The translations under genes and the position numbers were made by a program. Positions 1 through 8,730 of a stretch of DNA of 61,759 bases are shown here, in pieces (position 1 is the first letter of the stretch; each line of letters opens with the position of its first letter). The notes below the pieces were generated by a model. It was not told where the DNA came from, did not search any database, and saw only the letters and a program-made list of their open reading frames with translations. Origin of the DNA: Bacteroidales bacterium (GTDB taxonomy: Bacteria > Bacteroidota > Bacteroidia > Bacteroidales > JACABE01); contig JAHEYQ010000026.1 in assembly GCA_023251515.1 (NCBI GenBank), positions 1 to 61,759 of the forward strand, written 5' to 3'.

Positions 1-288
1 CAAATATATTTTTTTTGCTCTATCCCCCTACAGGAAATTTTAATTATCAATAAGCTCCAATCAAGGTGTTTAACTGATTTTTAACTCTTTCTCGCTTTTC
101 TTATGCAACTTGGGTTAAAACCATCAGAACGCGGATAACGCTGATACGTTCCGTAAACGCTGATTTAACGGATTTTTAAATAATCATCTGATTTTTAAAT
201 ATTAAAAATCCCTGACGGGCGTCAGGCAAGTGTCTTCTGTCTGCCCAACCTATCGGTTGGCAGGCGTCTTCTATCTTCCGTCTTTTCC
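1..288. other. Intergenic DNA with palindromic repeat debris
   Basis: No gene is seen. The stretch around 205-285 holds short GC-rich inverted pieces (tgacgg-gcgtca and ccaacc-ggttgg) between variants of gtcttctgtct and gtcttctatct. This is the kind of interspersed repeat debris found in Bacteroidota intergenic regions. It lies downstream of the haem operon's last gene. Confidence 0.5.
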
Positions 289-750
289 CTAAAACAAATA
301 AATGGCACTTAACGAAAACATTATCAATAATATTGAAATGCTGTAATATATCAAGGTATTAAAAAACTTCCGGCGATCCGATTTGGTATTCAATGTAATA
401 ATTAATCCCAGATTTGCAATAAACAAAGCAAATAACATCATTACAATATGTTCGATAGGCCATAATCTTTTCGACACCATCTTTAACGACGAATCGGCAC
501 TCTGATAACTGAAACCCATTTCGGAACCCAGATTGGAAAACAATATAAAACCAAACACCAATTGTAAATATAATGTAATTATAAAAAAATATGAAAGTAT
601 TTTATCTGTTTTCGAATACGTTGTATTGTTTATTATTCCTTTCGCCGAGCGAATAAATAACCAAATAGCAAATACCATAAAAGAAATACTCATAAAAATA
701 TGCAGCATTTTTATGATATAAAAACTTTGTATTGTATTTATCAGTAACAT
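289..750 (-). CDS. Small four-helix membrane protein, 'cytochrome B'-like family
   Basis: 153 residues with four predicted membrane helices (about 8-33, 48-70, 98-118 and 130-152). Each half carries a helix-embedded histidine, in KMLHIF near residue 17 and in LWPIEHIVM near residue 101. This resembles a family of about 150-residue Bacteroidota proteins often labelled cytochrome B, and more loosely HemJ-type proteins, where paired histidines could bind b-haem. It is the last gene of the haem operon, 17 bp after hemG. A role in taking electrons from protoporphyrinogen oxidation or in handling haem is inferred from position only. The fold is clear; the function is not. Confidence 0.7.
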   Translation of the reverse strand: MLLINTIQSFYIIKMLHIFMSISFMVFAIWLFIRSAKGIINNTTYSKTDKILSYFFIITLYLQLVFGFILFSNLGSEMGFSYQSADSSLKMVSKRLWPIEHIVMMLFALFIANLGLIITLNTKSDRRKFFNTLIYYSISILLIMFSLSAIYLF

Positions 751-767
751 ATCCTAAATAATTTAAA

Positions 768-2126
768 TTATAAAACAGCTTCAGCAAGCATTTTTGCCTG
801 CAAAATCCTGTCGGCCATACCTATGCCGTTTCTTAAATTTCCACCTATCAATAAGCCTTTATATTCGCTTTCTATTTCTTCAATAGCTTTAAAACGTTCG
901 CCACTATCGGCTTCATATTGTGGTATTGCCCACTCGTGACGGATAATTTTCAGCAAATCGGGTTTGTATTCTTTCAATTGCATCAAATCGCTGATTTCAC
1001 GCTTCAGAATTTCCTTTATCTGCTCATCATTCATCCTGTAAATTTCCTGTCGGCGAACACCTCCCAAAAATATCGAAAACAGTTCGCCTCCGTTTGGAGC
1101 TCTATTACCAAATAATGCCGACATAAACAATACTCCAAGTATATCGCGGTTTTCTTTAAATGGAATCAGGCCTCCGAAAGCATCCAGCGGCATTCCTTCC
1201 CATTTATCGAAACCCAGAACCACTTCTATAACTTTGGTATAATGCAGGGCTTTTATCTTTTCAAGTTTATCTTTGGCAATAAATGGCGCAATTTTATCCA
1301 ATCCCCATGCACCAATAGTCGAAATTACTTTTTTGCTTTCGATTTCTATGCTAACACCATCAGCATTTAAATAATTAACTACAAAATAATTATCAACAGG
1401 TCTGATTTGTATTTCAGCGGCATTCAATACAACCGACTCCGCTCCCAGCCTCTTCATAATGGCATCAACTATTGAGCCTAAGCCTCCCTTTGCCGAAAAA
1501 ACTCCGCGGGTAACACGTTTTTCGTCTTCTGTTTTCTTTATAAAACTTTTTTTGATAGTTCCTTTGATAAAACTACCATATTCCTGTTCTAAATTATACA
1601 ACTTAGGCAAGGCATATTTTGGAACCAGCCGATTGGGGTCGCCTGCATAAACGCCTATAATAAAAGGATCGATGGCATAATCCAGAAAACTTTGTCCCAT
1701 GCGTCGCTTTACCAATTCGGCAAGTGTTTCGTGCGGATTGGTTCCGGCTTTGCGAAAAGGTTCAGCCAGTATTCTGAATTTATCTTTTAAAGTAAATAAG
1801 GGTGTTTTTACAGCTCCTTTCAGGCTGCCGGGCAAGGCTTCCCACTTACCAGCTTTAAGCACATAACGTTTTTTCACATTGTCATTGGCTTCTTCCAGTT
1901 CACAATCACCTTTCAAATCATCAAACAAACGATTTACTTCTATATTGCCGATAACGCCCGAATTAGGACCCATTTCATAAATATAACCGTTTTCTTTTAC
2001 GGTTTTGATAACCCCACCTACTTCAGCAGATTGTTCCAAAACCATAAAATCTTTTCCGGCTTTTTTCAGGTGATGTGCAGTTGCCAATCCGGTAATACCC
2101 CCTCCTATTATGATTACATCCTTCAT
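768..2126 (-). CDS. hemG: FAD-dependent protoporphyrinogen/coproporphyrinogen oxidase (HemG/HemY type)
   Basis: 452 residues. The N-terminal dinucleotide-binding motif IIGGGITGLATAHHL, followed by an acidic residue in LEQSAEVGG, is the Rossmann FAD site of the HemY/CgoX amine-oxidase-like family. The C-terminus IGGNLRNGIGMADRI is the second FAD-contacting segment. It removes six electrons from protoporphyrinogen IX, or from coproporphyrinogen III in the coproporphyrin branch. Because hemN and a protoporphyrin-type order are present, the classical branch is more likely. HemY enzymes usually use O2 as acceptor, which contrasts with the oxygen-independent HemN beside it. It lies downstream of hemH across a 76-bp gap that holds a degenerate 33-bp palindrome. 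Confidence 0.93.
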   Translation of the reverse strand: MKDVIIIGGGITGLATAHHLKKAGKDFMVLEQSAEVGGVIKTVKENGYIYEMGPNSGVIGNIEVNRLFDDLKGDCELEEANDNVKKRYVLKAGKWEALPGSLKGAVKTPLFTLKDKFRILAEPFRKAGTNPHETLAELVKRRMGQSFLDYAIDPFIIGVYAGDPNRLVPKYALPKLYNLEQEYGSFIKGTIKKSFIKKTEDEKRVTRGVFSAKGGLGSIVDAIMKRLGAESVVLNAAEIQIRPVDNYFVVNYLNADGVSIEIESKKVISTIGAWGLDKIAPFIAKDKLEKIKALHYTKVIEVVLGFDKWEGMPLDAFGGLIPFKENRDILGVLFMSALFGNRAPNGGELFSIFLGGVRRQEIYRMNDEQIKEILKREISDLMQLKEYKPDLLKIIRHEWAIPQYEADSGERFKAIEEIESEYKGLLIGGNLRNGIGMADRILQAKMLAEAVL

Positions 2127-2169
2127 TTTTTTAATCCTTTTTAATTATTGTTCTTTATCTTTTTTATTT

Positions 2170-2202
2170 AAACCTGACAGGTTTTAAAAACCTCATAGGT
2201 TT
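2170..2202. repeat. 33-bp palindrome, degenerate copy (hemH-hemG gap)
   Basis: Left arm AAACCTGACAGGTTTT, one central A, right arm AAAACCTCATAGGTTT. Three positions have lost complementarity. Same size and design (16-1-16) as the copies at 6274, 25969 and 61566. In the hem transcript it would form a hairpin between two genes. Confidence 0.8.
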
Positions 2203-2213
2203 GGTAAACCAAA

Positions 2214-3137
2214 CTAACAATCAGTTACAATATCATTTAATAATTTTATAAAATCATCATTAGCCACAGGTATTTCTACCTTTGAAATATTTTTAAACCC
2301 CAGATCTTTTTTAGCATACGGAATTATTTCATGATCAATATCATATAATGTTTCCAGATTTTCATTTACAAAGCTAATCGGAATAATCAGAATTTCATCC
2401 CTGCCGTTATAATGTATTCTTTTCAGAATATCTTTTGTATCAGGGCCTATCCATTTACCCTTCATACCTGATTGATAAGCATACTCAAAATCACATCCGG
2501 TTTTTTCGGCAATCAGCCTTGCACTGGCTTCTATAGCTTTGGGATAAGTATCGCCCTTTTCCACCAAAAACATGGGTATTGAATGGGCACTGAACAAAAG
2601 CAAAGGATTTGAATATTGATTAGCTTTTATATGATTCAATATCAGATTAGCCCAAAATTTCAAATACAATTCATGATTATAAAACTCTTTTACAAATCTG
2701 ATTTTAATATCTTTATATGCCGCAACTGCATTTTTCACTTCTTCAGCAACGCTGTTGGTTGTAGAAATACTTGCCTGCGGATATAATGGAATAACCACAA
2801 TATCAGTAATATTATAATTTTTAAAATCAGTTATTGCTTCATTTATAAACGGAGCAGAATAAGAAAAAGCCATATTTACCCGATAATCATTTCCGAGCGA
2901 AAGTTGAAGCTTATCAACTGTTTTTTTTGTTGCATCAATAATGGGTGAACCACCTATAAGCTGATACTTTTTCCACGATTTTTTATAGCGGGTGTTGCTG
3001 ATAATAAACGACAACAAATTTCTACCCAATTTTCTGAACGGGAGAATATAAGGATCTTTAAACATTCTGGCTAAGAATATTTTCAATTCTTTTGGAGAAT
3101 TGGCTCCTCCCATATTTACCAGCAACACTCCTTTCAT
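2214..3137 (-). CDS. hemH: Ferrochelatase
   Basis: 307 residues, slightly short for the family. The N-terminus MKGVLLVNMGGANSPKEL and the catalytic-histidine segment LLLFSAHSIPM are diagnostic of HemH, which inserts Fe2+ into protoporphyrin IX. The segment EYAYQSGMKGKWIGPDT matches the conserved YQS-x-W-GP region. The start codon overlaps the hemN stop (ATGA), so translation is probably coupled. Protoporphyrin ferrochelatase is preferred over coproporphyrin ferrochelatase because no hemQ/chdC lies in the operon, but this is inference. Confidence 0.95.
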   Translation of the reverse strand: MKGVLLVNMGGANSPKELKIFLARMFKDPYILPFRKLGRNLLSFIISNTRYKKSWKKYQLIGGSPIIDATKKTVDKLQLSLGNDYRVNMAFSYSAPFINEAITDFKNYNITDIVVIPLYPQASISTTNSVAEEVKNAVAAYKDIKIRFVKEFYNHELYLKFWANLILNHIKANQYSNPLLLFSAHSIPMFLVEKGDTYPKAIEASARLIAEKTGCDFEYAYQSGMKGKWIGPDTKDILKRIHYNGRDEILIIPISFVNENLETLYDIDHEIIPYAKKDLGFKNISKVEIPVANDDFIKLLNDIVTDC

Positions 3138-4513
3138 ACGGTTTTAGAATAAATAGATTCACCTTGTTTTAAATCAGGATCGAAAGCCATGGCAATATTG
3201 CGGGCAATTTTATGCCCAAGTTCGCTAAGCTCTATGCCTTTTTCGCTGATACTGATAATGCCGTCTTTTTCAAAATCAACCAGCTTAGATACATCATAAT
3301 TTACAATGCTTTTAATATCATCAGCTGACATTTTAAATTGGTCTGCTATTTCATCGAAATACAAAACTCCGTTGCACATTATGCTGTTAATTACTGCTCT
3401 TACAATCTGCTGATTTACATTTAATGTAAAACCACGCTCAATAGCAAAACCTGTATTTTCAATTTCCTCAATATATTTGGCTGCACTTTTTACATTTTGG
3501 GCATAAGCACCCCACAACTGACTTATGGAAGAAGCACCGAAACCATAAACCTGTCCGGTAGTTTCCAATGTACAATAACCTTGAAAATTGCGATGAAGTT
3601 TTTTGTTTTTGTATGCTATAGCCAACTGATCATCAGGATGTGCAAAATGGTCAATTCCGATTGAAGTATATCCGGCTTGCTGTAATTGCTGAATATTGTT
3701 TATCAGCATATCCATTTTATCTTTGGGCGAAGGTAAACCTATTTTTTCGAGTTTTAATTGCTCTTCTTTCACCCATGGAACATGCGCATAAGAAAATGTA
3801 ACAATTCTGTCGGGTTTTATTTCAATAGCTTTTTCAATGGTTTCTTTCAAACTATCAGCAGTTTGCAATGGCAATCCATAAATAAAATCAAGATTAATAC
3901 CATTAAAACCTTTTCCTCTCAGATAATCAACAATCTGTTTTACATCATGCTTTGGTTTCTGACGATTAACTACTTGCAGCACATCTTCTCTGAAATCCTG
4001 AATGCCCAGACTCATTCTGTTGAAACCCATTTCAGCTAATTGGTCTATATGTTCAAATTCCAGATATGCCGGACTACATTCAATCGCAATTTCAGCATTA
4101 GCATCTACAATAAATTTTTCTTTAATCAGATTCATAATGTCAAAAATATAGCGCATTGCAATGGCATTGGGAGTACCCCCACCCCAGTGAACCTGAGTAA
4201 GTTTGCGGTTTTTCAGATCAAGATGTTCGCAAACCTGATTGATTTCCTTCTTTATAGCATCCACATATCTTTCTATAAAAGAACGTTTCTGACCAATTTC
4301 GGTATTGCAACCACAAAAATGACAACGCTGCGGACAAAACGGAATATGGATATAAATAGAAATATTCTCAGGCTGCTGCTGATTAGAAGCTTTTAATTGC
4401 TCCAGATAATCGCTGCTTGTAAAGTTTGTATTAAAAAAGTTTGCAGGCGGATAACTTGTATATCGCGGACCTGAAACGTTGTGTTTATCAAGAAATTCGG
4501 TTGTTATTTGCAT
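3134..4513 (-). CDS. hemN: Oxygen-independent coproporphyrinogen III dehydrogenase
   Basis: 459 residues, the full length of true HemN rather than the shorter HemW. The radical-SAM motif CPQRCHFCGC (CX3CX2C plus the extra Cys of HemN) follows IHIPF near residues 55-68. The N-terminal SGPRYTSYPPA is the HemN substrate signature. It oxidatively decarboxylates coproporphyrinogen III to protoporphyrinogen IX with SAM, so haem can be made without oxygen. Its stop overlaps the hemH start. Upstream is the repeat-flanked four-helix-bundle gene, which separates it from hemE. Confidence 0.96.
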   Translation of the reverse strand: MQITTEFLDKHNVSGPRYTSYPPANFFNTNFTSSDYLEQLKASNQQQPENISIYIHIPFCPQRCHFCGCNTEIGQKRSFIERYVDAIKKEINQVCEHLDLKNRKLTQVHWGGGTPNAIAMRYIFDIMNLIKEKFIVDANAEIAIECSPAYLEFEHIDQLAEMGFNRMSLGIQDFREDVLQVVNRQKPKHDVKQIVDYLRGKGFNGINLDFIYGLPLQTADSLKETIEKAIEIKPDRIVTFSYAHVPWVKEEQLKLEKIGLPSPKDKMDMLINNIQQLQQAGYTSIGIDHFAHPDDQLAIAYKNKKLHRNFQGYCTLETTGQVYGFGASSISQLWGAYAQNVKSAAKYIEEIENTGFAIERGFTLNVNQQIVRAVINSIMCNGVLYFDEIADQFKMSADDIKSIVNYDVSKLVDFEKDGIISISEKGIELSELGHKIARNIAMAFDPDLKQGESIYSKTV

Positions 4514-4555
4514 CTTATTTATGTAAAATTTATGATGTAAAAAAAATTAAATGTA

Positions 4556-4665
4556 AAATTTATGATGGAAAATGTGATATGTAAAATGTGTTTGCACTCA
4601 TCTTTTTTCAACTTTTCCATTATACATTATACATCATCAATTTTCCATTACTTCATTTTCCATTT
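4556..4665. repeat. AATGGAAAATG-type repeat, downstream flank of the four-helix-bundle gene
   Basis: Contains GAAAATGTG-ATATGTAAAATGTGTTTG at 4568-4594, which matches 5113-5139 on the other side of the gene at 26 of 27 positions. It is followed by opposing TTTTCCATT copies, so the flank can fold imperfectly on itself. Together the two flanks look like the ends of an inserted cassette. Confidence 0.65.
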
Positions 4666-5037
4666 TTATTTAGTATTTTTTGCCATATTAATTTTTGCAG
4701 TTGATACAGCTTTTCCAATAATATTAAGCAATTCTTTATTTTCCTTCAAAAGAGATGATAAAACAGCATCTTTTTCAGATAACATTTTAGCCTTTTTAAT
4801 AAATCTAAGCCAAAAATATGATTCTCTTAATTCCTTTAAAGAAATCAACATCTTATGAACAAAATCCTTTTTGCTTTCCGCTGCAGTAGCTTCATCATAA
4901 TTTGCACCCGAAGAGGTACCGGAACGGAAAAGTTGACCATAAACATGTTTACCGCTATATGATTTGCAAATAGCATCTTCAATTTTATAAATTTCAACTG
5001 CAAAGTCTAGAAATCTTTCAATCAATTCTTCTTTCAT
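4666..5037 (-). CDS. Four-helix-bundle protein (S23/23S-rRNA intervening-sequence type)
   Basis: 123 residues, nearly all helical. The core FRSGTSSGANYDEATAAES and the following KKDFVHKMLISLKELRES-YFWLRF are typical of the IVP/four-helix-bundle family (TIGR02436-like). That family is also known as the accessory Avd protein of diversity-generating retroelements. Stand-alone function is unknown; it may bind nucleic acid. No reverse transcriptase or rRNA is nearby. It sits inside the haem operon between hemE and hemN, flanked on both sides by matching AATGGAAAATG repeats. I read it as an insert rather than a haem gene. Confidence 0.88.
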   Translation of the reverse strand: MKEELIERFLDFAVEIYKIEDAICKSYSGKHVYGQLFRSGTSSGANYDEATAAESKKDFVHKMLISLKELRESYFWLRFIKKAKMLSEKDAVLSSLLKENKELLNIIGKAVSTAKINMAKNTK

Positions 5038-5084
5038 ATAATAGTTTTATTTAGAATTCAGTAAGCATTCTTTTATTAATACGT

Positions 5085-5195
5085 ATAATTTATGATGCCT
5101 GCAGGTAGGTTGGGAAAATGTGAAATGTAAAATGTGTTTGTTGTATCTGTTTTAATTTTTCCATTTTCCATTTTCCATTTTCCATCATTTTTACA
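5085..5195. repeat. AATGGAAAATG-type repeat, upstream flank of the four-helix-bundle gene
   Basis: The core at 5113-5139 repeats 4568-4594 in direct orientation with one mismatch. A run of four TTTTCCA copies (5155-5185) follows and can pair back to GGAAAATG. A small CCTGCAGGTAGG palindrome at 5097-5108 is embedded in it. Confidence 0.65.
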
Positions 5196-5201
5196 TTTAA
5201 A

Positions 5202-6233
5202 CTATCTTTTCCAATCCACATTTTTCACCCAATCTACTACAAACTTAGCATTTTCAAATGGAATACCCGGAATAAAACCATGTCCTAAGTTAAATATCCA
5301 ATTCTGATTCTGCGAACCAAATTCAATATATTTCTCAAGTTGTTCCTGTATTGTTTTTTGATCTGCCAGCAGCAGTCTTGGATCAAGATTACCCTGTAAA
5401 CCAATTTCAGGATGAACCAGATAACGTGCTTCTTCAATTGACATTTGCCAATCAATACTCAGGAAGTTTGCATCTTCAGGTTCAATATACTTAACTCCAT
5501 ATCCCAATCCTTTTGGAAGGAAAATAACCGGTGTACCTGCCTGCATTACAGCAGCAGATATCTTACGGACATAAGGCATAATCATCTCAAAATACAATTC
5601 GGAAGGAATTAAACCTGCATGCGTTTCAAAAATCTGAAAAACAGAAATACCATGCTTAGCCTGAGTAGTTGCATACTCAATTGATAACTCAGTAATAGCA
5701 CTCAGTAACTTATGGGCTAATACTTTATCCTTGTATAACAAAGCAACAGCATCAGGAAAAGTATGATTGGTACTCAATCCCTGAACCATATAACAAAGGG
5801 TAGTTAAAGGAGCTCCGCAAAAACCAATTAAAGGTGTATTTTCAGGTTTGGTTTTCTGAATTTCATCAATTACATCATAGATATAATTGAGTTTTGAAGC
5901 ATCAGCCTTTAATATACTCATCGGATCTTTAACATCTTTAAGTGCAGTTGCGAATTTTGGTCCGGAATCAGCAAAATTGAGATCCATTCCCAGTGCCTGT
6001 GGTATTACCAATATATCAGAAAAAAGTATGGCTGCATCAACGCCCAAGTCGTAAACCGGCATTAATGTTACCTTTGCACCCAGTTCAGGGGATTCCATTA
6101 ATTCATGAAAAGAATGGTGTTCGCGCATTGCCAGATAAGAAGGCAATACCCTTCCAGCCTGACGCATAAACCATACCGGTGGTCTTTCAGTTTTTTCTCC
6201 TTTGAGTGTTTTTACAAATATTGAGTTGTTCAT
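5202..6233 (-). CDS. hemE: Uroporphyrinogen decarboxylase
   Basis: 343 residues, normal length. The family signature PPVWFMRQAGRVLPSYLAMR (residues about 18-38) contains the substrate-binding arginines. VYDLGVDAAILFSDILVIPQALGMDL carries the catalytic aspartate region, and GFCGAPLTTLCYMVQG is the second HemE signature. It decarboxylates the four acetate side chains of uroporphyrinogen III. It lies downstream of hemL across a 108-bp gap that contains a perfect 33-bp palindrome. Confidence 0.97.
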   Translation of the reverse strand: MNNSIFVKTLKGEKTERPPVWFMRQAGRVLPSYLAMREHHSFHELMESPELGAKVTLMPVYDLGVDAAILFSDILVIPQALGMDLNFADSGPKFATALKDVKDPMSILKADASKLNYIYDVIDEIQKTKPENTPLIGFCGAPLTTLCYMVQGLSTNHTFPDAVALLYKDKVLAHKLLSAITELSIEYATTQAKHGISVFQIFETHAGLIPSELYFEMIMPYVRKISAAVMQAGTPVIFLPKGLGYGVKYIEPEDANFLSIDWQMSIEEARYLVHPEIGLQGNLDPRLLLADQKTIQEQLEKYIEFGSQNQNWIFNLGHGFIPGIPFENAKFVVDWVKNVDWKR

Positions 6234-6273
6234 TTACGAAATTGATTTTATTTCTAATATATGTTTTAAATAT

Positions 6274-6306
6274 AAACCTAACAGGTTTTTAAAACCTGTT
6301 AGGTTT
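6274..6306. repeat. 33-bp perfect palindrome (hemL-hemE gap)
   Basis: Arms AAACCTAACAGGTTTT and AAAACCTGTTAGGTTT are perfectly complementary around a single central T. It belongs to the 16-1-16 family. In the polycistronic RNA it would be a 16-bp hairpin that could shield the 3' end of the upstream segment or reduce read-through. Confidence 0.85.
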
Positions 6307-6341
6307 TGTCATTATTTGAGTTTATTATTAAAAAATGCTTC

Positions 6342-7631
6342 TTATAGATTTTTTAAAGCTTCCAGATTGGCTGCTAAAATGGCATCAATATCTTTGTCGC
6401 TATGCGCATAAGAAATAAACAAACATTCATATTGCGAAGGAGCCAGATAAATTCCGCTTTCCAGCGACATTTTGAAGAATCTTGCATATTTGTCAGCATC
6501 CGATTTCATAGCTTCATCAAAATTTGTGATTTGTTTTTCATCGGTAAAGAAGAAAGTCATCATGGAACCTATACGATTGATAATTCCTTTCACTCCGGTT
6601 ATTTCCATATTTTTACGGATGCCGGCTTCCAGTTTCGCAGCTTTGCGTTCCAATTCAGCATAAAAGTCAGGTGTATCTCTGATTAACTTTAACATAGCTA
6701 TACCAGCTGACATTGCCAAGGGATTTCCCGACAGAGTTCCAGCCTGATAAACAGGTCCGATAGGTGCCAGCATATCCATAATTTCTTTTTTACCACCGTA
6801 AGCACCTACAGGAAGTCCTCCTCCAATAATTTTACCCATGGTTGTAATATCTGGCATTACATTATATATTTCCTGAGCACCGCCTTTTGCCAGACGGAAA
6901 CCTGTAATTACTTCATCAAAAATCAAAACAGAACCATATTCATTACAAATATCTCTTAATCCCTGCAAAAATCCTTTTTCAGGAAGCACAACGCCCATAT
7001 TTCCAGCAACAGCTTCTACAATAATGGCAGCTATTTCATTGCCTTTTTGTTCAAACAAAGCTCTCACAGAATCCAGATTATTGTAATCTGCAATCAATGT
7101 ATCTTTTGCATTACTTGCAGTAACACCCGGACTATCAGGCAAACCCAATGTAATGGCACCACTTCCGGCTTTAATCAGAAAGCTATCACCATGTCCATGA
7201 AAATTTCCGGCAAACTTTACAATACAATCTCTTTTGGTATAACCACGAGCCAATCTGATGGCACTCATTGTAGCTTCTGTACCTGAGTTAACCATTCTTA
7301 CTTTTTCAACCGAAGGAACCATATCAATAATTAACTGAGCCATTTCAGTTTCCAGTTCTGTTGGAGCACCATAGCTGGTTCCTCTTTGAGCTGCATCATT
7401 TATTGCAGCCAATATACTATCATGTGCATGACCAAAAATAAGTGGGCCCCACGATGATACAAAATCAATATACTGATTTCCATCTATATCTGTAACATAA
7501 GCTCCTTTGCCTTTGGCAAAAAAAACAGGATTTAATTTTACACTTTTAAAAGCTCTTACCGGTGAATTTACTCCTCCCGGTATCAGTTCCTGAGCTTTTT
7601 TAAAAGCTTCTATACTTTTTGTAAATTGCAT
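6342..7631 (-). CDS. hemL: Glutamate-1-semialdehyde 2,1-aminomutase
   Basis: 429 residues. The N-terminus [20 protein letters not shown], the PLP-lysine motif [18 protein letters not shown] and [14 protein letters not shown] are diagnostic of HemL within class III aminotransferases. It converts glutamate-1-semialdehyde to 5-aminolevulinate, the second step of the C5 route begun by HemA. It is in the haem operon downstream of hemB. Confidence 0.97.
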   Translation of the reverse strand: MQFTKSIEAFKKAQELIPGGVNSPVRAFKSVKLNPVFFAKGKGAYVTDIDGNQYIDFVSSWGPLIFGHAHDSILAAINDAAQRGTSYGAPTELETEMAQLIIDMVPSVEKVRMVNSGTEATMSAIRLARGYTKRDCIVKFAGNFHGHGDSFLIKAGSGAITLGLPDSPGVTASNAKDTLIADYNNLDSVRALFEQKGNEIAAIIVEAVAGNMGVVLPEKGFLQGLRDICNEYGSVLIFDEVITGFRLAKGGAQEIYNVMPDITTMGKIIGGGLPVGAYGGKKEIMDMLAPIGPVYQAGTLSGNPLAMSAGIAMLKLIRDTPDFYAELERKAAKLEAGIRKNMEITGVKGIINRIGSMMTFFFTDEKQITNFDEAMKSDADKYARFFKMSLESGIYLAPSQYECLFISYAHSDKDIDAILAANLEALKNL

Positions 7632-7666
7632 ATTTTTAAATTATAATAAATACATATTTTGTAACA

Positions 7667-7708
7667 GTGTCTAAAGTACTTATAAATATATATAAGTACT
7701 TTAGGCAC
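7667..7708. repeat. Long inverted repeat in the hemB-hemL gap
   Basis: CTAAAGTACTTATA (7671-7684) and TATAAGTACTTTAG (7691-7704) pair perfectly over 14 bp around a six-base loop. AGTG/CACT extends the stem on each side after one t/g position. A third aagtactt copy lies at 7712-7719. In the transcript it makes a strong intercistronic hairpin. It is not flanked by a T run on the minus strand, so it is more likely a stability or processing element than a terminator. Confidence 0.6.
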
Positions 7709-7722
7709 TATAAGTACTTTTT

Positions 7723-8703
7723 TTATTTTAGTTTATTTAAAATATTTGCGGCTTCTACAGCATGGTAAGTGATAATAATATCAGCACCAGCTCTTTTAAT
7801 AGAGGTTAATACTTCCATCATCACTCTGTCGCCATCTATCCAATCGTTTTGTGCAGCAGCTTTAATCATCGAAAATTCACCACTAACATTGTATGCAGCA
7901 ACCGGCATATTAAATTCATTTTTAACACGATAAATCACATCCAGATAACTTAAAGCTGGTTTTACCATCACGATGTCAGCACCTTCTTCAATGTCAGCTT
8001 TCACTTCACGCATAGCTTCGTTACTGTTTGCAGGATTCATCTGATAAGTAGCTCTGTTACCGAATTTTGGAGCACTTTCAGCTGCTTCTCTGAACGGACC
8101 GTAAAATCCTGATGCATATTTTGCGGAATAAGACATAATCGGAATTTTCTCAAATTTGTTTAAGTCCAGTTGCTCACGTATTATAGCAACTCTTCCGTCC
8201 ATCATATCACTTGGTGCAATCATATCAGCTCCAGCTTCTGCAAGTGAAACCGATTGTTTTGCCAGGGTAATCAAGGTTAAATCATTATCTACATCACCAT
8301 CAATAATGGTTCCGCAATGTCCGTGAACTGTATATTCGCAATTGCAAACATCAGCGATAATATATATTTCAGGAATTTCTTTTTTAATAGCTCTGATAGC
8401 TTGTTGTACAATACCATTATGCTCGCAGGCAACACTGCCATCTTCGTCTTTATGTTCAGGAATACCGAAAAGTAAAACCGCTTTTACTCCGGATGCCCAA
8501 ACTTTTTTACATTCTTCTACAATATTTTCAACAGACAACTGATAATTGCCCGGCATTGAATTAATTGGATTTCTTACATTTTTACCTGCAATTACAAATA
8601 AGGGCATTACAAAATCGTCAACAGAAAGTTGAGTTTCACTTACCATCTGTCTTAAAATGCCATTGTATCTTAATCTTCTTAAACGTGTAACTGGGAATGC
8701 CAT
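7723..8703 (-). CDS. hemB: Porphobilinogen synthase (5-aminolevulinate dehydratase)
   Basis: 326 residues. [14 protein letters not shown] supplies the three-cysteine zinc site, so this is the Zn-dependent type. [18 protein letters not shown] and [12 protein letters not shown] contain the two active-site lysines. It condenses two 5-aminolevulinate molecules to porphobilinogen. It lies 27 bp downstream of hemCD in the haem operon. Confidence 0.97.
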   Translation of the reverse strand: MAFPVTRLRRLRYNGILRQMVSETQLSVDDFVMPLFVIAGKNVRNPINSMPGNYQLSVENIVEECKKVWASGVKAVLLFGIPEHKDEDGSVACEHNGIVQQAIRAIKKEIPEIYIIADVCNCEYTVHGHCGTIIDGDVDNDLTLITLAKQSVSLAEAGADMIAPSDMMDGRVAIIREQLDLNKFEKIPIMSYSAKYASGFYGPFREAAESAPKFGNRATYQMNPANSNEAMREVKADIEEGADIVMVKPALSYLDVIYRVKNEFNMPVAAYNVSGEFSMIKAAAQNDWIDGDRVMMEVLTSIKRAGADIIITYHAVEAANILNKLK

Positions 8704-8730
8704 AATTCTCTTATTTTTAAATTGTTATTA

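Noticed and set aside
4666..5037. Diversity-generating retroelement, because the four-helix protein resembles Avd
   Set aside because: No reverse transcriptase, template repeat or variable repeat lies nearby.
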